In this document: positions 17,290-26,181 of the stretch, piece after piece
Layout: each line of letters starts with the position of its first letter
Numbering within the stretch: the first letter of the stretch is position 1
Assembly (NCBI RefSeq): GCF_017349355.1
Contig: NZ_JAFMPM010000006.1
Coordinates: 682,001-746,000 of the forward strand
Direction of reading: 5' to 3'
DNA: 64,000 nt
Source of the DNA: Thiothrix fructosivorans
GTDB taxonomy: Bacteria; Pseudomonadota; Gammaproteobacteria; Thiotrichales; Thiotrichaceae
The notes under the pieces: generated by a model
What the model was told of the DNA's origin: nothing
Seen by the model: the letters and a program-made list of their open reading frames with translations, nothing else
Databases searched by the model: none
Translations under genes and position numbers: made by a program

Positions 17290-17341
17290 GGCTATTCCTG
17301 TAAATCTAAGGATCGTAATCCATGAATTTACAGGAATAGCC
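17290..17341 (-). promoter_or_regulatory. Perfect 16-bp inverted repeat before the ATPase start
   Basis: GGCTATTCCTGTAAAT (17290-17305) and its exact complement (17326-17341) with a 20-nt loop. In the minus-strand transcript the second arm contains AGGA, the likely ribosome site of the interrupted ATPase at 17288, so folding would hide it. It also sits just beyond the expansin stop and could end that transcript. Confidence 0.5.
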
Positions 17342-17350
17342 TTGTATCTA

Positions 17351-18172
17351 TCAACCTCGTTGCAAACGCCGCGCCACTAAGCCGCCGAGCAGGAGCAATA
17401 TCATCCAGTCTGTAGCACCCGCCCCCCCACTACTACTCGTATTGGCGGCTGCTGTACTGCTGTTATTCGCAGGGTTCGCCGCATCGTACACCTCAAATTG
17501 CGTACCGCTATCGAGTTCTACCCCCGGCATTAGCTGAATCGCCTTGATTTCAACGGTTTGACCCCATAAATCCGTAATCCGAAAATCGTAAGGCCCGCTA
17601 CCCAAGCCGCTGGGCGCAACAAAGTAATTGTGTGACTCCCGCGCCACGCTCGTGTAGGCATTGCTAGAACCGGAGAGGCGAGCTTCCAGTTTTGCAATCG
17701 GATAGCGGTGGTCGCGCACCTGCACCGCCGTCCACCATTGACTGGAACTTCCCTCAAAATAGAGCTTGAGATTGCCCGCTTGATCGTTAGCCACATACTG
17801 CCAACGGATCGGAATGATACCGGTGGCAAGATTAGCAATCTGCGCAAAGGCATCCTGATCGAGATCCACGTTGCCGGGCGCACATTCAGGGCACTGATCA
17901 TCCACACGCACCGTGACGCTCAGCCCCGTATCATTGTTGGTTACTTTGATGAAACCCCCACAAGCTGCCGAATTGGCATAGTCGGTTGCATTCATCGCCG
18001 CCGTTAGGGTGGTAGTGGAAACAGGCAAACTGCAATTGCCCCCGCCGCTATAGTCATAGAAAGTCCCTTTACCGGTGTGCGTACTACTGTCGGCATAGGC
18101 ACTGCTGCCGGAAACCAGTAGCATCACAGCGCAACCGATGCGAATAAAATAGTGACAGATCGTCATCTTCAT
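17351..18172 (-). CDS. Secreted expansin-like protein with GlyGly-CTERM tail
   Basis: 273 residues from ATG 18172 (18166 is an alternative). A signal peptide (about 1-26) ends in SSAYA. The double-psi barrel domain reads GKGTFYDYSGGGNCSLP, AMNATDYANSAACGGFI and TVRVDDQCPECAPGNVDL, then IPIRWQYV. This matches bacterial EXLX1-type expansins, which loosen plant cell walls without hydrolysis, and the key Asp in the VDDQCPEC turn is present. The second half resembles the carbohydrate-binding domain of these proteins. The C-terminus has SSSGGAGATDW, a hydrophobic run and RRLQRG, the GlyGly-CTERM signal cut by rhombosortase. Confidence 0.8.
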   Translation of the reverse strand: MKMTICHYFIRIGCAVMLLVSGSSAYADSSTHTGKGTFYDYSGGGNCSLPVSTTTLTAAMNATDYANSAACGGFIKVTNNDTGLSVTVRVDDQCPECAPGNVDLDQDAFAQIANLATGIIPIRWQYVANDQAGNLKLYFEGSSSQWWTAVQVRDHRYPIAKLEARLSGSSNAYTSVARESHNYFVAPSGLGSGPYDFRITDLWGQTVEIKAIQLMPGVELDSGTQFEVYDAANPANNSSTAAANTSSSGGAGATDWMILLLLGGLVARRLQRG

Positions 18173-18381
18173 GGTTAATAATTCCGCTATAACTGTGTTA
18201 TGGGAAGTATAGCCAAGGGTCGCGCCATTGCCTAAAGACAAGGCTGTTTTAACCAAACAATTGCCCAACCTTTTTCCAACCTGCTCTTCGTTAAGCTGTT
18301 TTCCAGTACCCACCATAGCGTAGGAGGCAGTGGTGGGTTTCACCCTACATCATTGCTTTAGCTGGAGAGGAGAATCCATCC
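18173..18381. promoter_or_regulatory. Divergent promoter region, expansin / PQQ dehydrogenase
   Basis: A 209-bp gap between the divergent genes. A purine-rich GGAGAGGAGA ribosome site serves the dehydrogenase. I see no confident promoter boxes or long palindrome. Confidence 0.4.
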
Positions 18382-20136
18382 ATGAAACAAGAGCGTTCAT
18401 TCCGTAAGGTATTACTTGCGCTAGCCGTCGGCTGTGCGTTTAGCACCGCTGCCATCGCCGCCGTTACCGACCAAGACATTTCTGACGATGCCAAAACCAC
18501 GGCGGATGTCGTGAGCTATGGTATGGGTTTGCAAGGTCAACGTTTCAGCCCACTGGATAAGCTGAATGCGGATACCGTGAAAAACCTCACCCCCGCGTTC
18601 GTGTTGTCCTACGGCGACGAAAAGCAACGCGGTCAGGAAGCCCAACCGCTGGTTCATAACGGTAAAATCTTCGTCACCGCATCCTATTCCCGCGTCTTCG
18701 CTGCTGATGCCAAAACCGGCGAAGAAATCTGGCAATACGACCACCGCTTGCCCGAAGGCATTATGCCGTGCTGCGACGTGGTAAACCGTGGCGGTGCGTT
18801 GTACGACAACTTGTTCATCTTCTCTACCCTCGACGCGCAATTGGTTGCCCTTGACCAAGACACCGGCAAAGTCGTGTGGAAAGAAAAAATGGAAGACTTC
18901 AAAGCGGGTTATTCCAATACTGCCGCCCCTATCGTGGTGAAAGGCATGGTCATTACCGGCGTTTCCGGTGGTGAGTTTGGCGTAGTGGGCAAAGTCGAAG
19001 CACGTGATGCCAAAACCGGCAAACTGATCTGGTCACGCCCGACCGTTGAAGGTCACATGGGTACACTCGACGGCAAAGACAACGGTATTACCGGCGAAAC
19101 CAACAAATCTTGGCCGGGTGACTTGTGGAAAACCGGCGGTGCGGCAACGTGGTTAGGCGGTACTTACGACGCTGAAACCGACAGCCTGTTCTTCGGCACG
19201 GGCAATCCTTCGCCTTGGAACTCGCATTTGCGCCCCGGCGATAACCTGTACTCCTCCTCCGTTCTCGCCATCAATCCGGCGGATGGCAAAATCAAATGGC
19301 ACTACCAGTGGACACCGCACGACGGTTGGGACTTTGACGGCGTAAACGAATTCGTCTCCTTCGACCTGAAAAAAGACGATGGCACGGTCGTCAAAGCGGG
19401 TGGTCATGCTGACCGTAACGGCTTCTTTTATGTCTTGGATCGCACCAACGGCAAACTCATCAATGCCACTCCATTCGTCAACAAAATTACGTGGGCAAAA
19501 GGCATTGACCTGAAAACCGGTCGCCCTGAATACGATGACACCAACCGTCCGGGTGCACCGGGCAGCGCCGAAAAAGGCACATCCGTCTTCTCCGCGCCTT
19601 CCTTCCTCGGCGGCAAAAACTGGATGCCAATGGCCTACAACCCCGGCACAGATCTGTTCTACGTCCCCGCCAACGAATGGGGCATGGACATCTGGAACGA
19701 GCCCATCAGCTACAAAAAAGGCGCGGCTTACTTAGGCGCTGGTTTCACTATCAAACCGTTGAACGACGACTACATCGGCGCATTACGGGCGATGGATCCG
19801 AAAACCGGCAAAATCGTTTGGGAAGCCAAAAACAAAGCCCCACTCTGGGGCGGCGTGCTGACCACGGCGGGCAATCTGGTGTTCACGGGTACACCCGAAG
19901 GCTACCTGAAAGCCTTTGATGCCAAGACAGGCGCAGAACTGTGGAAATTCCAGACAGGTTCGGGCGTGGTCGGTTGCCCAGTGACTTGGGAACAAGACGG
20001 CGAACAGTTCGTTGCCGTGCCATCCGGTTGGGGTGGTGCTGTACCACTCTGGGGTGGCGAAGTGGCTAAAAGCGTCAAAAACTTGAATCAAGGCGGTAGC
20101 CTCTGGGTCTTTAAACTGCCCAAAACCACTTCTTAA
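18382..20136 (+). CDS. PQQ-dependent alcohol dehydrogenase, lanthanide type
   Basis: 584 residues with a signal peptide (cleavage near AIA-AV, residue 27), so it is periplasmic. The eight-bladed quinoprotein propeller oxidises primary alcohols to aldehydes and passes electrons to cytochrome c. The adjacent cysteines that form the ring over PQQ are C130-C131 (PCCDVV). Metal ligands are E198 (GGEFG) and N275 (GTGNPSPWN), the catalytic base is D317, and an extra Asp, D319, follows in WDFDG. That DxD pair marks lanthanide-dependent enzymes such as XoxF and PedH, whereas calcium enzymes lack the second Asp. No PQQ synthesis genes lie in the window. It is the first gene of a six-gene operon. Confidence 0.93.
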   Translation: MKQERSFRKVLLALAVGCAFSTAAIAAVTDQDISDDAKTTADVVSYGMGLQGQRFSPLDKLNADTVKNLTPAFVLSYGDEKQRGQEAQPLVHNGKIFVTASYSRVFAADAKTGEEIWQYDHRLPEGIMPCCDVVNRGGALYDNLFIFSTLDAQLVALDQDTGKVVWKEKMEDFKAGYSNTAAPIVVKGMVITGVSGGEFGVVGKVEARDAKTGKLIWSRPTVEGHMGTLDGKDNGITGETNKSWPGDLWKTGGAATWLGGTYDAETDSLFFGTGNPSPWNSHLRPGDNLYSSSVLAINPADGKIKWHYQWTPHDGWDFDGVNEFVSFDLKKDDGTVVKAGGHADRNGFFYVLDRTNGKLINATPFVNKITWAKGIDLKTGRPEYDDTNRPGAPGSAEKGTSVFSAPSFLGGKNWMPMAYNPGTDLFYVPANEWGMDIWNEPISYKKGAAYLGAGFTIKPLNDDYIGALRAMDPKTGKIVWEAKNKAPLWGGVLTTAGNLVFTGTPEGYLKAFDAKTGAELWKFQTGSGVVGCPVTWEQDGEQFVAVPSGWGGAVPLWGGEVAKSVKNLNQGGSLWVFKLPKTTS

Positions 20137-20214
20137 TCCTCGACAGCGCGGGTGGGGTGGTCGATCCCCCCACTCGCTCAACATGGGGCTTTTCATAGAT
20201 CGAAGGTATGTAAT

Positions 20215-20721
20215 ATGCAAATCTCAACACGCTCTTTTTCCGCTGCACTGGCAGCTTTAACACTGATGACGGCTAGCCACGCATTTGCTCACGGTGACGT
20301 TACCCCACAAGCCATTGATATTACGGGGATTGATCCTATTAAAGACAGCGCGACGTGGGTAGACACCAACCCGTATTCCGGTAACGAAAGAGCCGCTGAA
20401 ATCGGGAAACACGCTTTTGCCCAAAACTGCGCCCGTTGCCACGGCATTGATGCTGTTTCGGGCGGCATTGCGCCAGACTTACGCGAGAAATTACCGTTAG
20501 GCGCAGAAGGCGATGAAATTTTCAAAGAACGCATGGTGAACGGCGCAGTACGTAATGGCGTCACCTACATGCCCAAATTTGACGGCATTGTGGCACAAGA
20601 AGGTCTGTGGGCAATCCGTACTTGGTTAGAAACCGTTTCAGTGGACGCGCCGCCTAAAGAGGTTGCCAAAACCGAAGAAGCCAAACCTGCTGAACCCGCG
20701 AAAATAGAAGAAAAGAAATAG
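20215..20721 (+). CDS. pedF: Cytochrome c-550, PedF type
   Basis: 168 residues starting at ATG 20215 (GAAGG site). A signal peptide ends at HAFA. The haem-binding motif is CARCH, and MVNGAVRNGVTYMPKF supplies the likely axial Met and matches the PedF family of electron acceptors for PQQ ethanol dehydrogenases. A Pro/Ala/Glu/Lys-rich tail follows, which is longer than usual and may be a flexible tether. It should carry electrons from the upstream dehydrogenase toward the respiratory chain. Confidence 0.88.
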   Translation: MQISTRSFSAALAALTLMTASHAFAHGDVTPQAIDITGIDPIKDSATWVDTNPYSGNERAAEIGKHAFAQNCARCHGIDAVSGGIAPDLREKLPLGAEGDEIFKERMVNGAVRNGVTYMPKFDGIVAQEGLWAIRTWLETVSVDAPPKEVAKTEEAKPAEPAKIEEKK

Positions 20722-20730
20722 TATTTGTAC

Positions 20731-20752
20731 CCCCTCGTTTAGAGGGGCTTTT
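20731..20752 (+). terminator. Short GC hairpin within the PQQ operon
   Basis: CCCCTC (20731-20736) pairs with GAGGGG (20742-20747) and is followed by CTTTTC. It is weak, so it may reduce rather than stop transcription past the two abundant upstream products. Confidence 0.45.
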
Positions 20753-20772
20753 CACGAAGAGGAGGATGAACT

Positions 20773-21669
20773 GTGAAATTAACCACTTGCTGTTCCGTGG
20801 CGCTCACCGCGCTCTTACTGGCCAACCCGCTGTACGCAGGCTCGCTGGAAGAAGTCAAAGCCAAAGGCGTGTTAAGCGTTTCCCTGTACAAAGAGTTTCC
20901 CCCGTATTCATCCGTGATTGACGGCAAACAGCAAGGTGTGGACGTTGCCATTGCCGAAGCCTTGGCGCAAAAGCTCGATGTGAAAAGCGACATCCGCCTA
21001 GTCGGTGCAGATGAAAACGTCGAAGATGATTTACGCAATAACGTCTGGAAAGGTCACTACCTCGGCGGTGGTGTTACCGACGTGATGCTGCACATGCCCT
21101 ACGACAATGCGTTTTCCGAAAAAGTGGATAAGGTCAAATTCGTCGCCCCCTATCAACTGGAGCAAGTCACGTTTGCCTTTGATACCAATAAAGTCGGCAA
21201 GCAACCCACCCTCGCCAACTTCACCAGCGAGCCGATTGGGGTTGAAATCGACACCCTCAGTGACTTTTACCTGCTGGAAGCCATGCAAGGGCAAATCAGC
21301 AAAAATATCCGCCATTTCCCTAACCTGACCCAAGCCGCTGAAGCCCTCAAAAAAGGCGAAATCTCCGGCATTATGGGGCCGCGTGGCGAACTCGAAGGCA
21401 TTTTGAGCGCCCGCCCAGCTAATATCCAGATTCAAGGCTTGATCACCCCCGGTTTAGCCCGCAACAACTGGGCAATGGGTGTCGCGGTCAAAGCTGTTAA
21501 TGAAGACCTTGCTAAAGCCGTGGATGGTGCAATGGCTGAAATGGTCAAAGATGGCACAGTCAAAACGATTTTCGAGCAACACAAGTTAACCTACAACCCA
21601 GCGGCAGAACCCCCTACTGCCACCGCCACAACGCCTGAAGCAACCCCTGCGCCCACAGCGCAGAAGTGA
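20773..21669 (+). CDS. Quinoprotein dehydrogenase-associated binding protein, MoxJ-like
   Basis: 298 residues from GTG 20773 (GAGGAGG at 8 nt). The overlapping ATG at 20766 is out of frame. After a signal peptide (NPLYAG) comes a periplasmic binding-protein fold of the SBP3 type: GVLSVSLYKEFPPYS, GVDVAIAEALAQKLD, DVMLHMPYDNAFSEKV. Relatives (MoxJ/XoxJ) are needed for quinoprotein dehydrogenase activity, probably helping enzyme maturation or cytochrome contact rather than transport. The C-terminus is a Pro/Ala/Thr-rich tail much like that of the cytochrome just upstream. Confidence 0.87.
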   Translation: MKLTTCCSVALTALLLANPLYAGSLEEVKAKGVLSVSLYKEFPPYSSVIDGKQQGVDVAIAEALAQKLDVKSDIRLVGADENVEDDLRNNVWKGHYLGGGVTDVMLHMPYDNAFSEKVDKVKFVAPYQLEQVTFAFDTNKVGKQPTLANFTSEPIGVEIDTLSDFYLLEAMQGQISKNIRHFPNLTQAAEALKKGEISGIMGPRGELEGILSARPANIQIQGLITPGLARNNWAMGVAVKAVNEDLAKAVDGAMAEMVKDGTVKTIFEQHKLTYNPAAEPPTATATTPEATPAPTAQK

Positions 21670-21675
21670 GGCTTT

Positions 21676-22422
21676 ATGCTCAACTATGGTGGATGGTTAG
21701 TCGGTTGCCTGCTTTGTCAGGTAGCAGTCGCAGCCGAACCTGACCCGCTCAATTCCCCGCAATGGGAAGCGATGCACACGCGCTTCCTCAACGGCGAGCC
21801 ATACACGTTTGATAGCAAGGTCAAGGTGGAAGCCCCACCGGAGGCGGAAGATTCCCTCAATGTCCCCATCGCCTTGCGGGTGACGGACTTGCCGGATATA
21901 CAGGAAATGCGCGTGTTTGCGGATCTCAATCCGCTGCCGCATGTGCTGAACTTTCGCCCCAAAACCGTTCCCCCCAACCTCGCATTCCGCATGAAATTGC
22001 AACAAGGTAGCCCGGTGCGCGTTGCGGTAAAAACGGCGGATGGGATGTGGCATGTCGGCGGCACGTATGTGGAAGCAGCAGGCGGCGGTTGCACCTTACC
22101 CAGCGTCGGCACCTCCAGCGGTGACTGGAGCAAAACCTTAGGGCAAGTCTCCGCCAACGTGTGGCAACGTCCCGACAATAACCGCCTGCGCATCCGCGTC
22201 ATGCACCCGATGGATACGGGTTTAGCAAGCGGCATTCCCACGTTCCACATCGAAAACCTCAACGTGAAAGACGCGCAAGGTACGCTGCTAGCCGAACTTG
22301 ACCTGTATGAACCGATCAGCGAAAACCCCATGCTGAGTCTGGATGTCGGCAAAATCACCACCTTCACACTGGAAGGGCGCGACAATAATGGTAACAAGAT
22401 TGCGGCGGAGGTAGCGCCATGA
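21676..22422 (+). CDS. Quinoprotein-associated SoxYZ-like carrier
   Basis: 248 residues with a signal peptide. It fuses a SoxY-like half ending in the swinging-arm sequence AAGGGCTLPS, whose Cys carries the cargo in SoxYZ, to a SoxZ-like half (RIRVMHPMDTG, IPTFHIENLNV). This is the fused SoxYZ-related protein that accompanies PQQ alcohol dehydrogenases. The carried intermediate is unknown. It lies 6 bp after the binding-protein gene and overlaps the next by 4 bp (ATGA), so all belong to one message. Confidence 0.88.
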   Translation: MLNYGGWLVGCLLCQVAVAAEPDPLNSPQWEAMHTRFLNGEPYTFDSKVKVEAPPEAEDSLNVPIALRVTDLPDIQEMRVFADLNPLPHVLNFRPKTVPPNLAFRMKLQQGSPVRVAVKTADGMWHVGGTYVEAAGGGCTLPSVGTSSGDWSKTLGQVSANVWQRPDNNRLRIRVMHPMDTGLASGIPTFHIENLNVKDAQGTLLAELDLYEPISENPMLSLDVGKITTFTLEGRDNNGNKIAAEVAP

Positions 22423-23351
22423 AACGTTGGTTATGCGCCGCTTTCTTCATCAGTAACGCCGTCTTTGCCGACGACTTCGCCTACCCCATGCAACCACAAC
22501 AAGTTGCCACTGATACCTACGTCATCGAAGGCAAAACCGAAGATTTTTCCAAGAAAAATGGCGGTTTCATCGTCAATACCGGCTTCATTGTGACGGCGGA
22601 TGGCGTGGTGGTCATTGATACCGGCGTATCACGGCGATTTGGCGAACAACAGCGTGCCGCGATTGAAAAGCTCACGGGTAAAAAAGTCGTGCGCGTTTAC
22701 ATTACCCATCACCACCCCGACCACTTTTTGGGGAATCAAACGTATACTGACGTGCCGATTTACGCCCTGCCTGCCACCCGCGATGGCATTAAAGCGGAAG
22801 GCGAAATGTTCAGCGGCAATATGTACCGCATGGTCGGCGATTGGATGCGCGATACCCGCGTAACGCCCCCCACTCAGGATGCCAAAGCGGGTAAGGAAAC
22901 CATCGGCAGACATGAGTTGGAAGTGCTGGCCTTGCAAGGTCATACCGCTGGCGATCTGGCGCTGTTCGACCACACCACGGGCGTGCTGTTTTCCGGCGAT
23001 TTGGTATTTAATAACCGCGCTGCCACCACCCCGCACGCGACGTTAACAACGTGGTTGACAACACTGGATAGCTTGCAAGCTTTATCCTTCAAAACACTCG
23101 TGCCAGGGCATGGCAACGTCGCCAGCGATACCGCCCCGATTGCGCAGACCCGTGCGTATTTGCAATGGCTGCAAACCACGCTCAAGGATGCCGCCGCAAA
23201 CGGGCTGGATATGCTGGAAGTGATGCAAACGCCGATCCCCGCCGATTTCCAGTCAGTGGCATTGGTGCAAAATGAATTACGGCGCTCGGTCAGCCATCTG
23301 TACCCGGCGCTGGAACAAGCAAACCTGAAACCGGCGAAGCAGGCAGAATGA
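22419..23351 (+). CDS. Quinoprotein relay zinc metallohydrolase, SoxH-like
   Basis: 310 residues, signal peptide ending near VFA. Metallo-beta-lactamase fold: HHHPDHFLGN supplies the HxHxDH metal site, followed by LQGHTAGDLALF, the metal-bridging Asp in LFSGDLVFNNRA and LVPGHGN. It belongs to the SoxH-related hydrolases found beside PQQ dehydrogenases and is presumed to act on the thioester or thiol-linked product on the SoxYZ-like carrier. It overlaps genes on both sides by 4 bp. Confidence 0.88.
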   Translation: MKRWLCAAFFISNAVFADDFAYPMQPQQVATDTYVIEGKTEDFSKKNGGFIVNTGFIVTADGVVVIDTGVSRRFGEQQRAAIEKLTGKKVVRVYITHHHPDHFLGNQTYTDVPIYALPATRDGIKAEGEMFSGNMYRMVGDWMRDTRVTPPTQDAKAGKETIGRHELEVLALQGHTAGDLALFDHTTGVLFSGDLVFNNRAATTPHATLTTWLTTLDSLQALSFKTLVPGHGNVASDTAPIAQTRAYLQWLQTTLKDAAANGLDMLEVMQTPIPADFQSVALVQNELRRSVSHLYPALEQANLKPAKQAE

Positions 23352-23920
23352 AGTGGGGCAACCTCCTCCTCCCGTTCTGTTGTCTTTGCTTGTCTGCCTG
23401 TCAGCCGGATTTAGGCTTAGCTGACTGCGAACGAACCCCCGATATGCCGACGGGGTTGAAAATGGCGCATTATCGGGGCGCAACCCCGGCTTGTGTTCCC
23501 AATGGCATTACGCTGAAGGTGACAGCGCTGCAAACCTTGCTGCAACGTCCTGAAGCACCCGTGTTGATTGATGTGTGGGCGATTTTATTGCGCCAAGAAG
23601 CCGGTTTCCCCAGCGTTTGGCTACCCAACGAAGTGCATGAAAGTTTACCGAATGCGGTGTGGTTGCCGAATGTGGGATATGGGGAGTTAACGCCGGAAAT
23701 TGAAACCTACTTGCAAACCAACTTGCAACGTTTGAGCAGCGGTGACAAACACAAACCGCTGGTGTTTTTTTGCGTGGCGGATTGCTGGATGTCGTGGAAT
23801 ACCGTGCAGCGGGTGCGCAGCTATGGCTATACGCAGGTTTACTGGTTCAAAGATGGTACGGATGGTTGGTCGGAAGCGGGGCTGCCGTTGGTCACGGTCA
23901 GCCCTGTGGATATGGATTAA
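23348..23920 (+). CDS. PQQ catabolism-associated CXXCW-motif protein
   Basis: 190 residues, lipoprotein-like N-terminus (LCLSACQPD). A rhodanese-like fold with CVADCWMSWNTVQRV near residue 140, the family hallmark Cys-Cys-Trp region, then YWFKDGTDGW. Family members always travel with PQQ alcohol dehydrogenases, and a thiol-transfer or redox role is likely but not shown. Its stop overlaps the convergent binding-protein gene by 4 bp, so the two operons meet with no terminator between them. Confidence 0.85.
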   Translation: MKWGNLLLPFCCLCLSACQPDLGLADCERTPDMPTGLKMAHYRGATPACVPNGITLKVTALQTLLQRPEAPVLIDVWAILLRQEAGFPSVWLPNEVHESLPNAVWLPNVGYGELTPEIETYLQTNLQRLSSGDKHKPLVFFCVADCWMSWNTVQRVRSYGYTQVYWFKDGTDGWSEAGLPLVTVSPVDMD

Positions 23921-25095
23921 AACTTACACTGGCTGTCGCGCTCGTCGAAGCCTAGCGTGTCGAGATTATTGGTTTGATGTAAGAAACCTTCCAGCGGGGC
24001 GCGATCTACCACCCAGTTATGCGTCGAGAGCAGTAAGGGCTGACGTAATTGGTGATCCCACGGGCGGAAACTGCTGGCGTTGCCTTTTGCGCCATCCAGC
24101 GTGGTATCGGGTGCAGTCAGAAAATCCCGCAACTTGACAAAATCCGCCCCATTGGTTTGTTGTACCGCTGTGGCAATCGCCTTGACTGCCATCCACGCCG
24201 CCCAATCGGGATCACTCATACGGCGCTCAGCTTTTTTCTCGAAACGCTTCTCGACTTGTGGTGCACCGTGGCGTTCCCATGCCCAGTTCCACGCCAGTGC
24301 ATTCAAGCCTTCCGAACCTATCACCGGACGTGGCAACAGGGTTTGGTAAGCGGCATTGCGGGCAAATTCGCCGTGACTGTCGGCAATGTACACCACGTCG
24401 TAATCTTCATCCCCGGTCAGCAGCGCAATATTGTTCTTGTCGCGTTCACGCGGGTCATTGCCCAATACAAACGGACGTTTGGCAACAATTTCTGCGCCGT
24501 AACGCTTGGCAGCCCGCTCAAAGGCAGCAGTCAGTAACTTGTCTTCAGGCGCTTCGCCTTCCAACACCAACACCTGTTTCCACTTGTGTGCGACCAAGTA
24601 TTGCACCAAGGCATCGGCTTGCATGGCGTGATTGGGCAAGGTGTGAAACACGACCGCCTGACACTGCGCCTGACGCAAACTGTCATCGGGGGCGGAGACA
24701 TTGAAAAACACTACGTCTTTACCTTTGAAGGCGCTGGCAACTTCGCTCAACGTGGCAGCAGGCAAATCGCTGAGGATAAAGCGCACACCTTTGGCTTGCA
24801 GGGTTTCCACCTGTTTGATCAGTTCCGCTGCGGTGGCGGCTTCGGCGGATTCGAGGGCAAATTCGACACCGGCATTTTGTCCGTGGAATTTCACTTCCTT
24901 GAGCGCCACTTCTGCCCCCTCATACGGACGACCCAAGGCTTGCCCTAGGAATTGCGCGGTCATGTGCTTGTCGTCGTAACGCGGGTCATCGCTTTGCTGC
25001 ATATACCCAATGCTGAGGGTTTGCGCGGCATACACGGGCAAGCTGGTGCAACCGACCCACAGACACACCAGCCAAGTGCAGCAACGCCTAATCAT
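23917..25095 (-). CDS. ABC-type substrate-binding protein of the PQQ alcohol dehydrogenase system
   Basis: 392 residues from ATG 25095, which overlaps the upstream stop. Signal peptide (CLWVGCTSLPVYAA). Mature start QTLSIGYMQQSDDPRYDD, then branched-amino-acid-type binding fold (LIKQVETLQAKGVRFILSDLP, VLVLEGEAPEDKLL). This matches the PQQ-linked binding-protein family. No ABC permease or ATPase genes are nearby, so it may act as a sensor or chaperone rather than a transporter part. Start at 25125 is possible but less likely. Confidence 0.85.
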   Translation of the reverse strand: MIRRCCTWLVCLWVGCTSLPVYAAQTLSIGYMQQSDDPRYDDKHMTAQFLGQALGRPYEGAEVALKEVKFHGQNAGVEFALESAEAATAAELIKQVETLQAKGVRFILSDLPAATLSEVASAFKGKDVVFFNVSAPDDSLRQAQCQAVVFHTLPNHAMQADALVQYLVAHKWKQVLVLEGEAPEDKLLTAAFERAAKRYGAEIVAKRPFVLGNDPRERDKNNIALLTGDEDYDVVYIADSHGEFARNAAYQTLLPRPVIGSEGLNALAWNWAWERHGAPQVEKRFEKKAERRMSDPDWAAWMAVKAIATAVQQTNGADFVKLRDFLTAPDTTLDGAKGNASSFRPWDHQLRQPLLLSTHNWVVDRAPLEGFLHQTNNLDTLGFDERDSQCKF

Positions 25096-26077
25096 CAACC
25101 ACCACCATGTAAGGCACACGCCCAACCGGAACAGATTTAGTCACTTTACGGTCTGCGACATTAACGATGGACACGTCATCGCTCAAGCCATTCGCCACGA
25201 ACAGCAGCGATTCATCCTTGTTCAAGGCCGCATTCCACGCACGTTCGCCGACCAGAATGTAATCCTCGACCTTGCGGGAAGCCACATCGACCACCGCCAC
25301 GCGATTTGCCCGCCCGATGGTGACGAAGGCGGTTTTGCCATCACGGGTCATGCTGATGCCGACGGGGGTAATGTCTTCCTTGCGGAAACCTTCGGGGGCA
25401 AAAGTGATTTTTTCTTTGATGGTATGGTCGGCGAGGTTGATGATGCTGATGGATGCATCCAGTTCGCTCGTGACCCACAGTTCTTGATTATCAGGCGTGG
25501 TAGCAAAGCGGCGCGGACGTTCACCCACCACAATATTGGCTTTCACCGCTTGGCTAGCAATGTCGACCACATGCACGGTATTGGCGACTTCGGAGGTGAC
25601 ATACACGCTTTTGCCGTCATGACTGGTGAGGACACCTTCGGGTTCTTCACCGATTTCGACTTCCTTGAGCATTTTTTTGCTGGCAACGTCGAGAATCCCC
25701 AGCGCACCGTCGTCTTCGAGGGAGATGAACATTTGTTTGCCATCCTGACTGAAATCGAAGGCTTCGGGGTCTTCGACATCCTCAATCTTGTCGATGACTT
25801 CGAGCTTGGCAACGTCGATCACGTCGATGCTGGCACCTTCACCGCAGGCGGCGTACAGCAACGTTTTATCGGGGTTGAATTGCAAGTGACGTGGGCGCTT
25901 GGAAGTTTTAATGTCTTTAACTTTTGCAAAGGTTTTGCCATCCAGCACGGTGACAATGTGGTCGTTTTCACTGCTGACGAAGGCGTAGCCAGTGTCTTTG
26001 GCGAAGGCGGGGCTGGCGACCAATAAGCTGAGCGACAGCAAGGGCAGGGCGAATAATAGTGGGAAAAAGGGTTTCAC
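25088..26077 (-). CDS. PQQ catabolism-associated YVTN beta-propeller
   Basis: 329 residues from GTG 26077, supported by GAGGAGG. Signal peptide to SPAFAKDTG, then seven repeats of the type VTVLDGKTFAKVKDI and GKSVYVTSEVANTV, giving a seven-bladed periplasmic propeller. It belongs to the family that co-occurs with PQQ alcohol dehydrogenases. It has none of the quinoprotein active-site residues and is thought to be accessory. It forms a two-gene operon with the binding protein, convergent to the dehydrogenase operon. Confidence 0.88.
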   Translation of the reverse strand: MKPFFPLLFALPLLSLSLLVASPAFAKDTGYAFVSSENDHIVTVLDGKTFAKVKDIKTSKRPRHLQFNPDKTLLYAACGEGASIDVIDVAKLEVIDKIEDVEDPEAFDFSQDGKQMFISLEDDGALGILDVASKKMLKEVEIGEEPEGVLTSHDGKSVYVTSEVANTVHVVDIASQAVKANIVVGERPRRFATTPDNQELWVTSELDASISIINLADHTIKEKITFAPEGFRKEDITPVGISMTRDGKTAFVTIGRANRVAVVDVASRKVEDYILVGERAWNAALNKDESLLFVANGLSDDVSIVNVADRKVTKSVPVGRVPYMVVVDD

Positions 26078-26181
26078 GATGTCCTCCTCATCAATGAAGC
26101 TTTAGGCTTATTGTAGGCGGAGGCTGGTTGGAAAAAGGTTGGTTGGGTATAAAGGAATCAGGTACAGCAGGCTGGGGCACG

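Noticed and set aside
25010-26026. 338-aa plus-strand ORF with repeated FG/DH segments
   Set aside because: Antisense to the beta-propeller gene; its apparent repeats mirror the propeller repeats.
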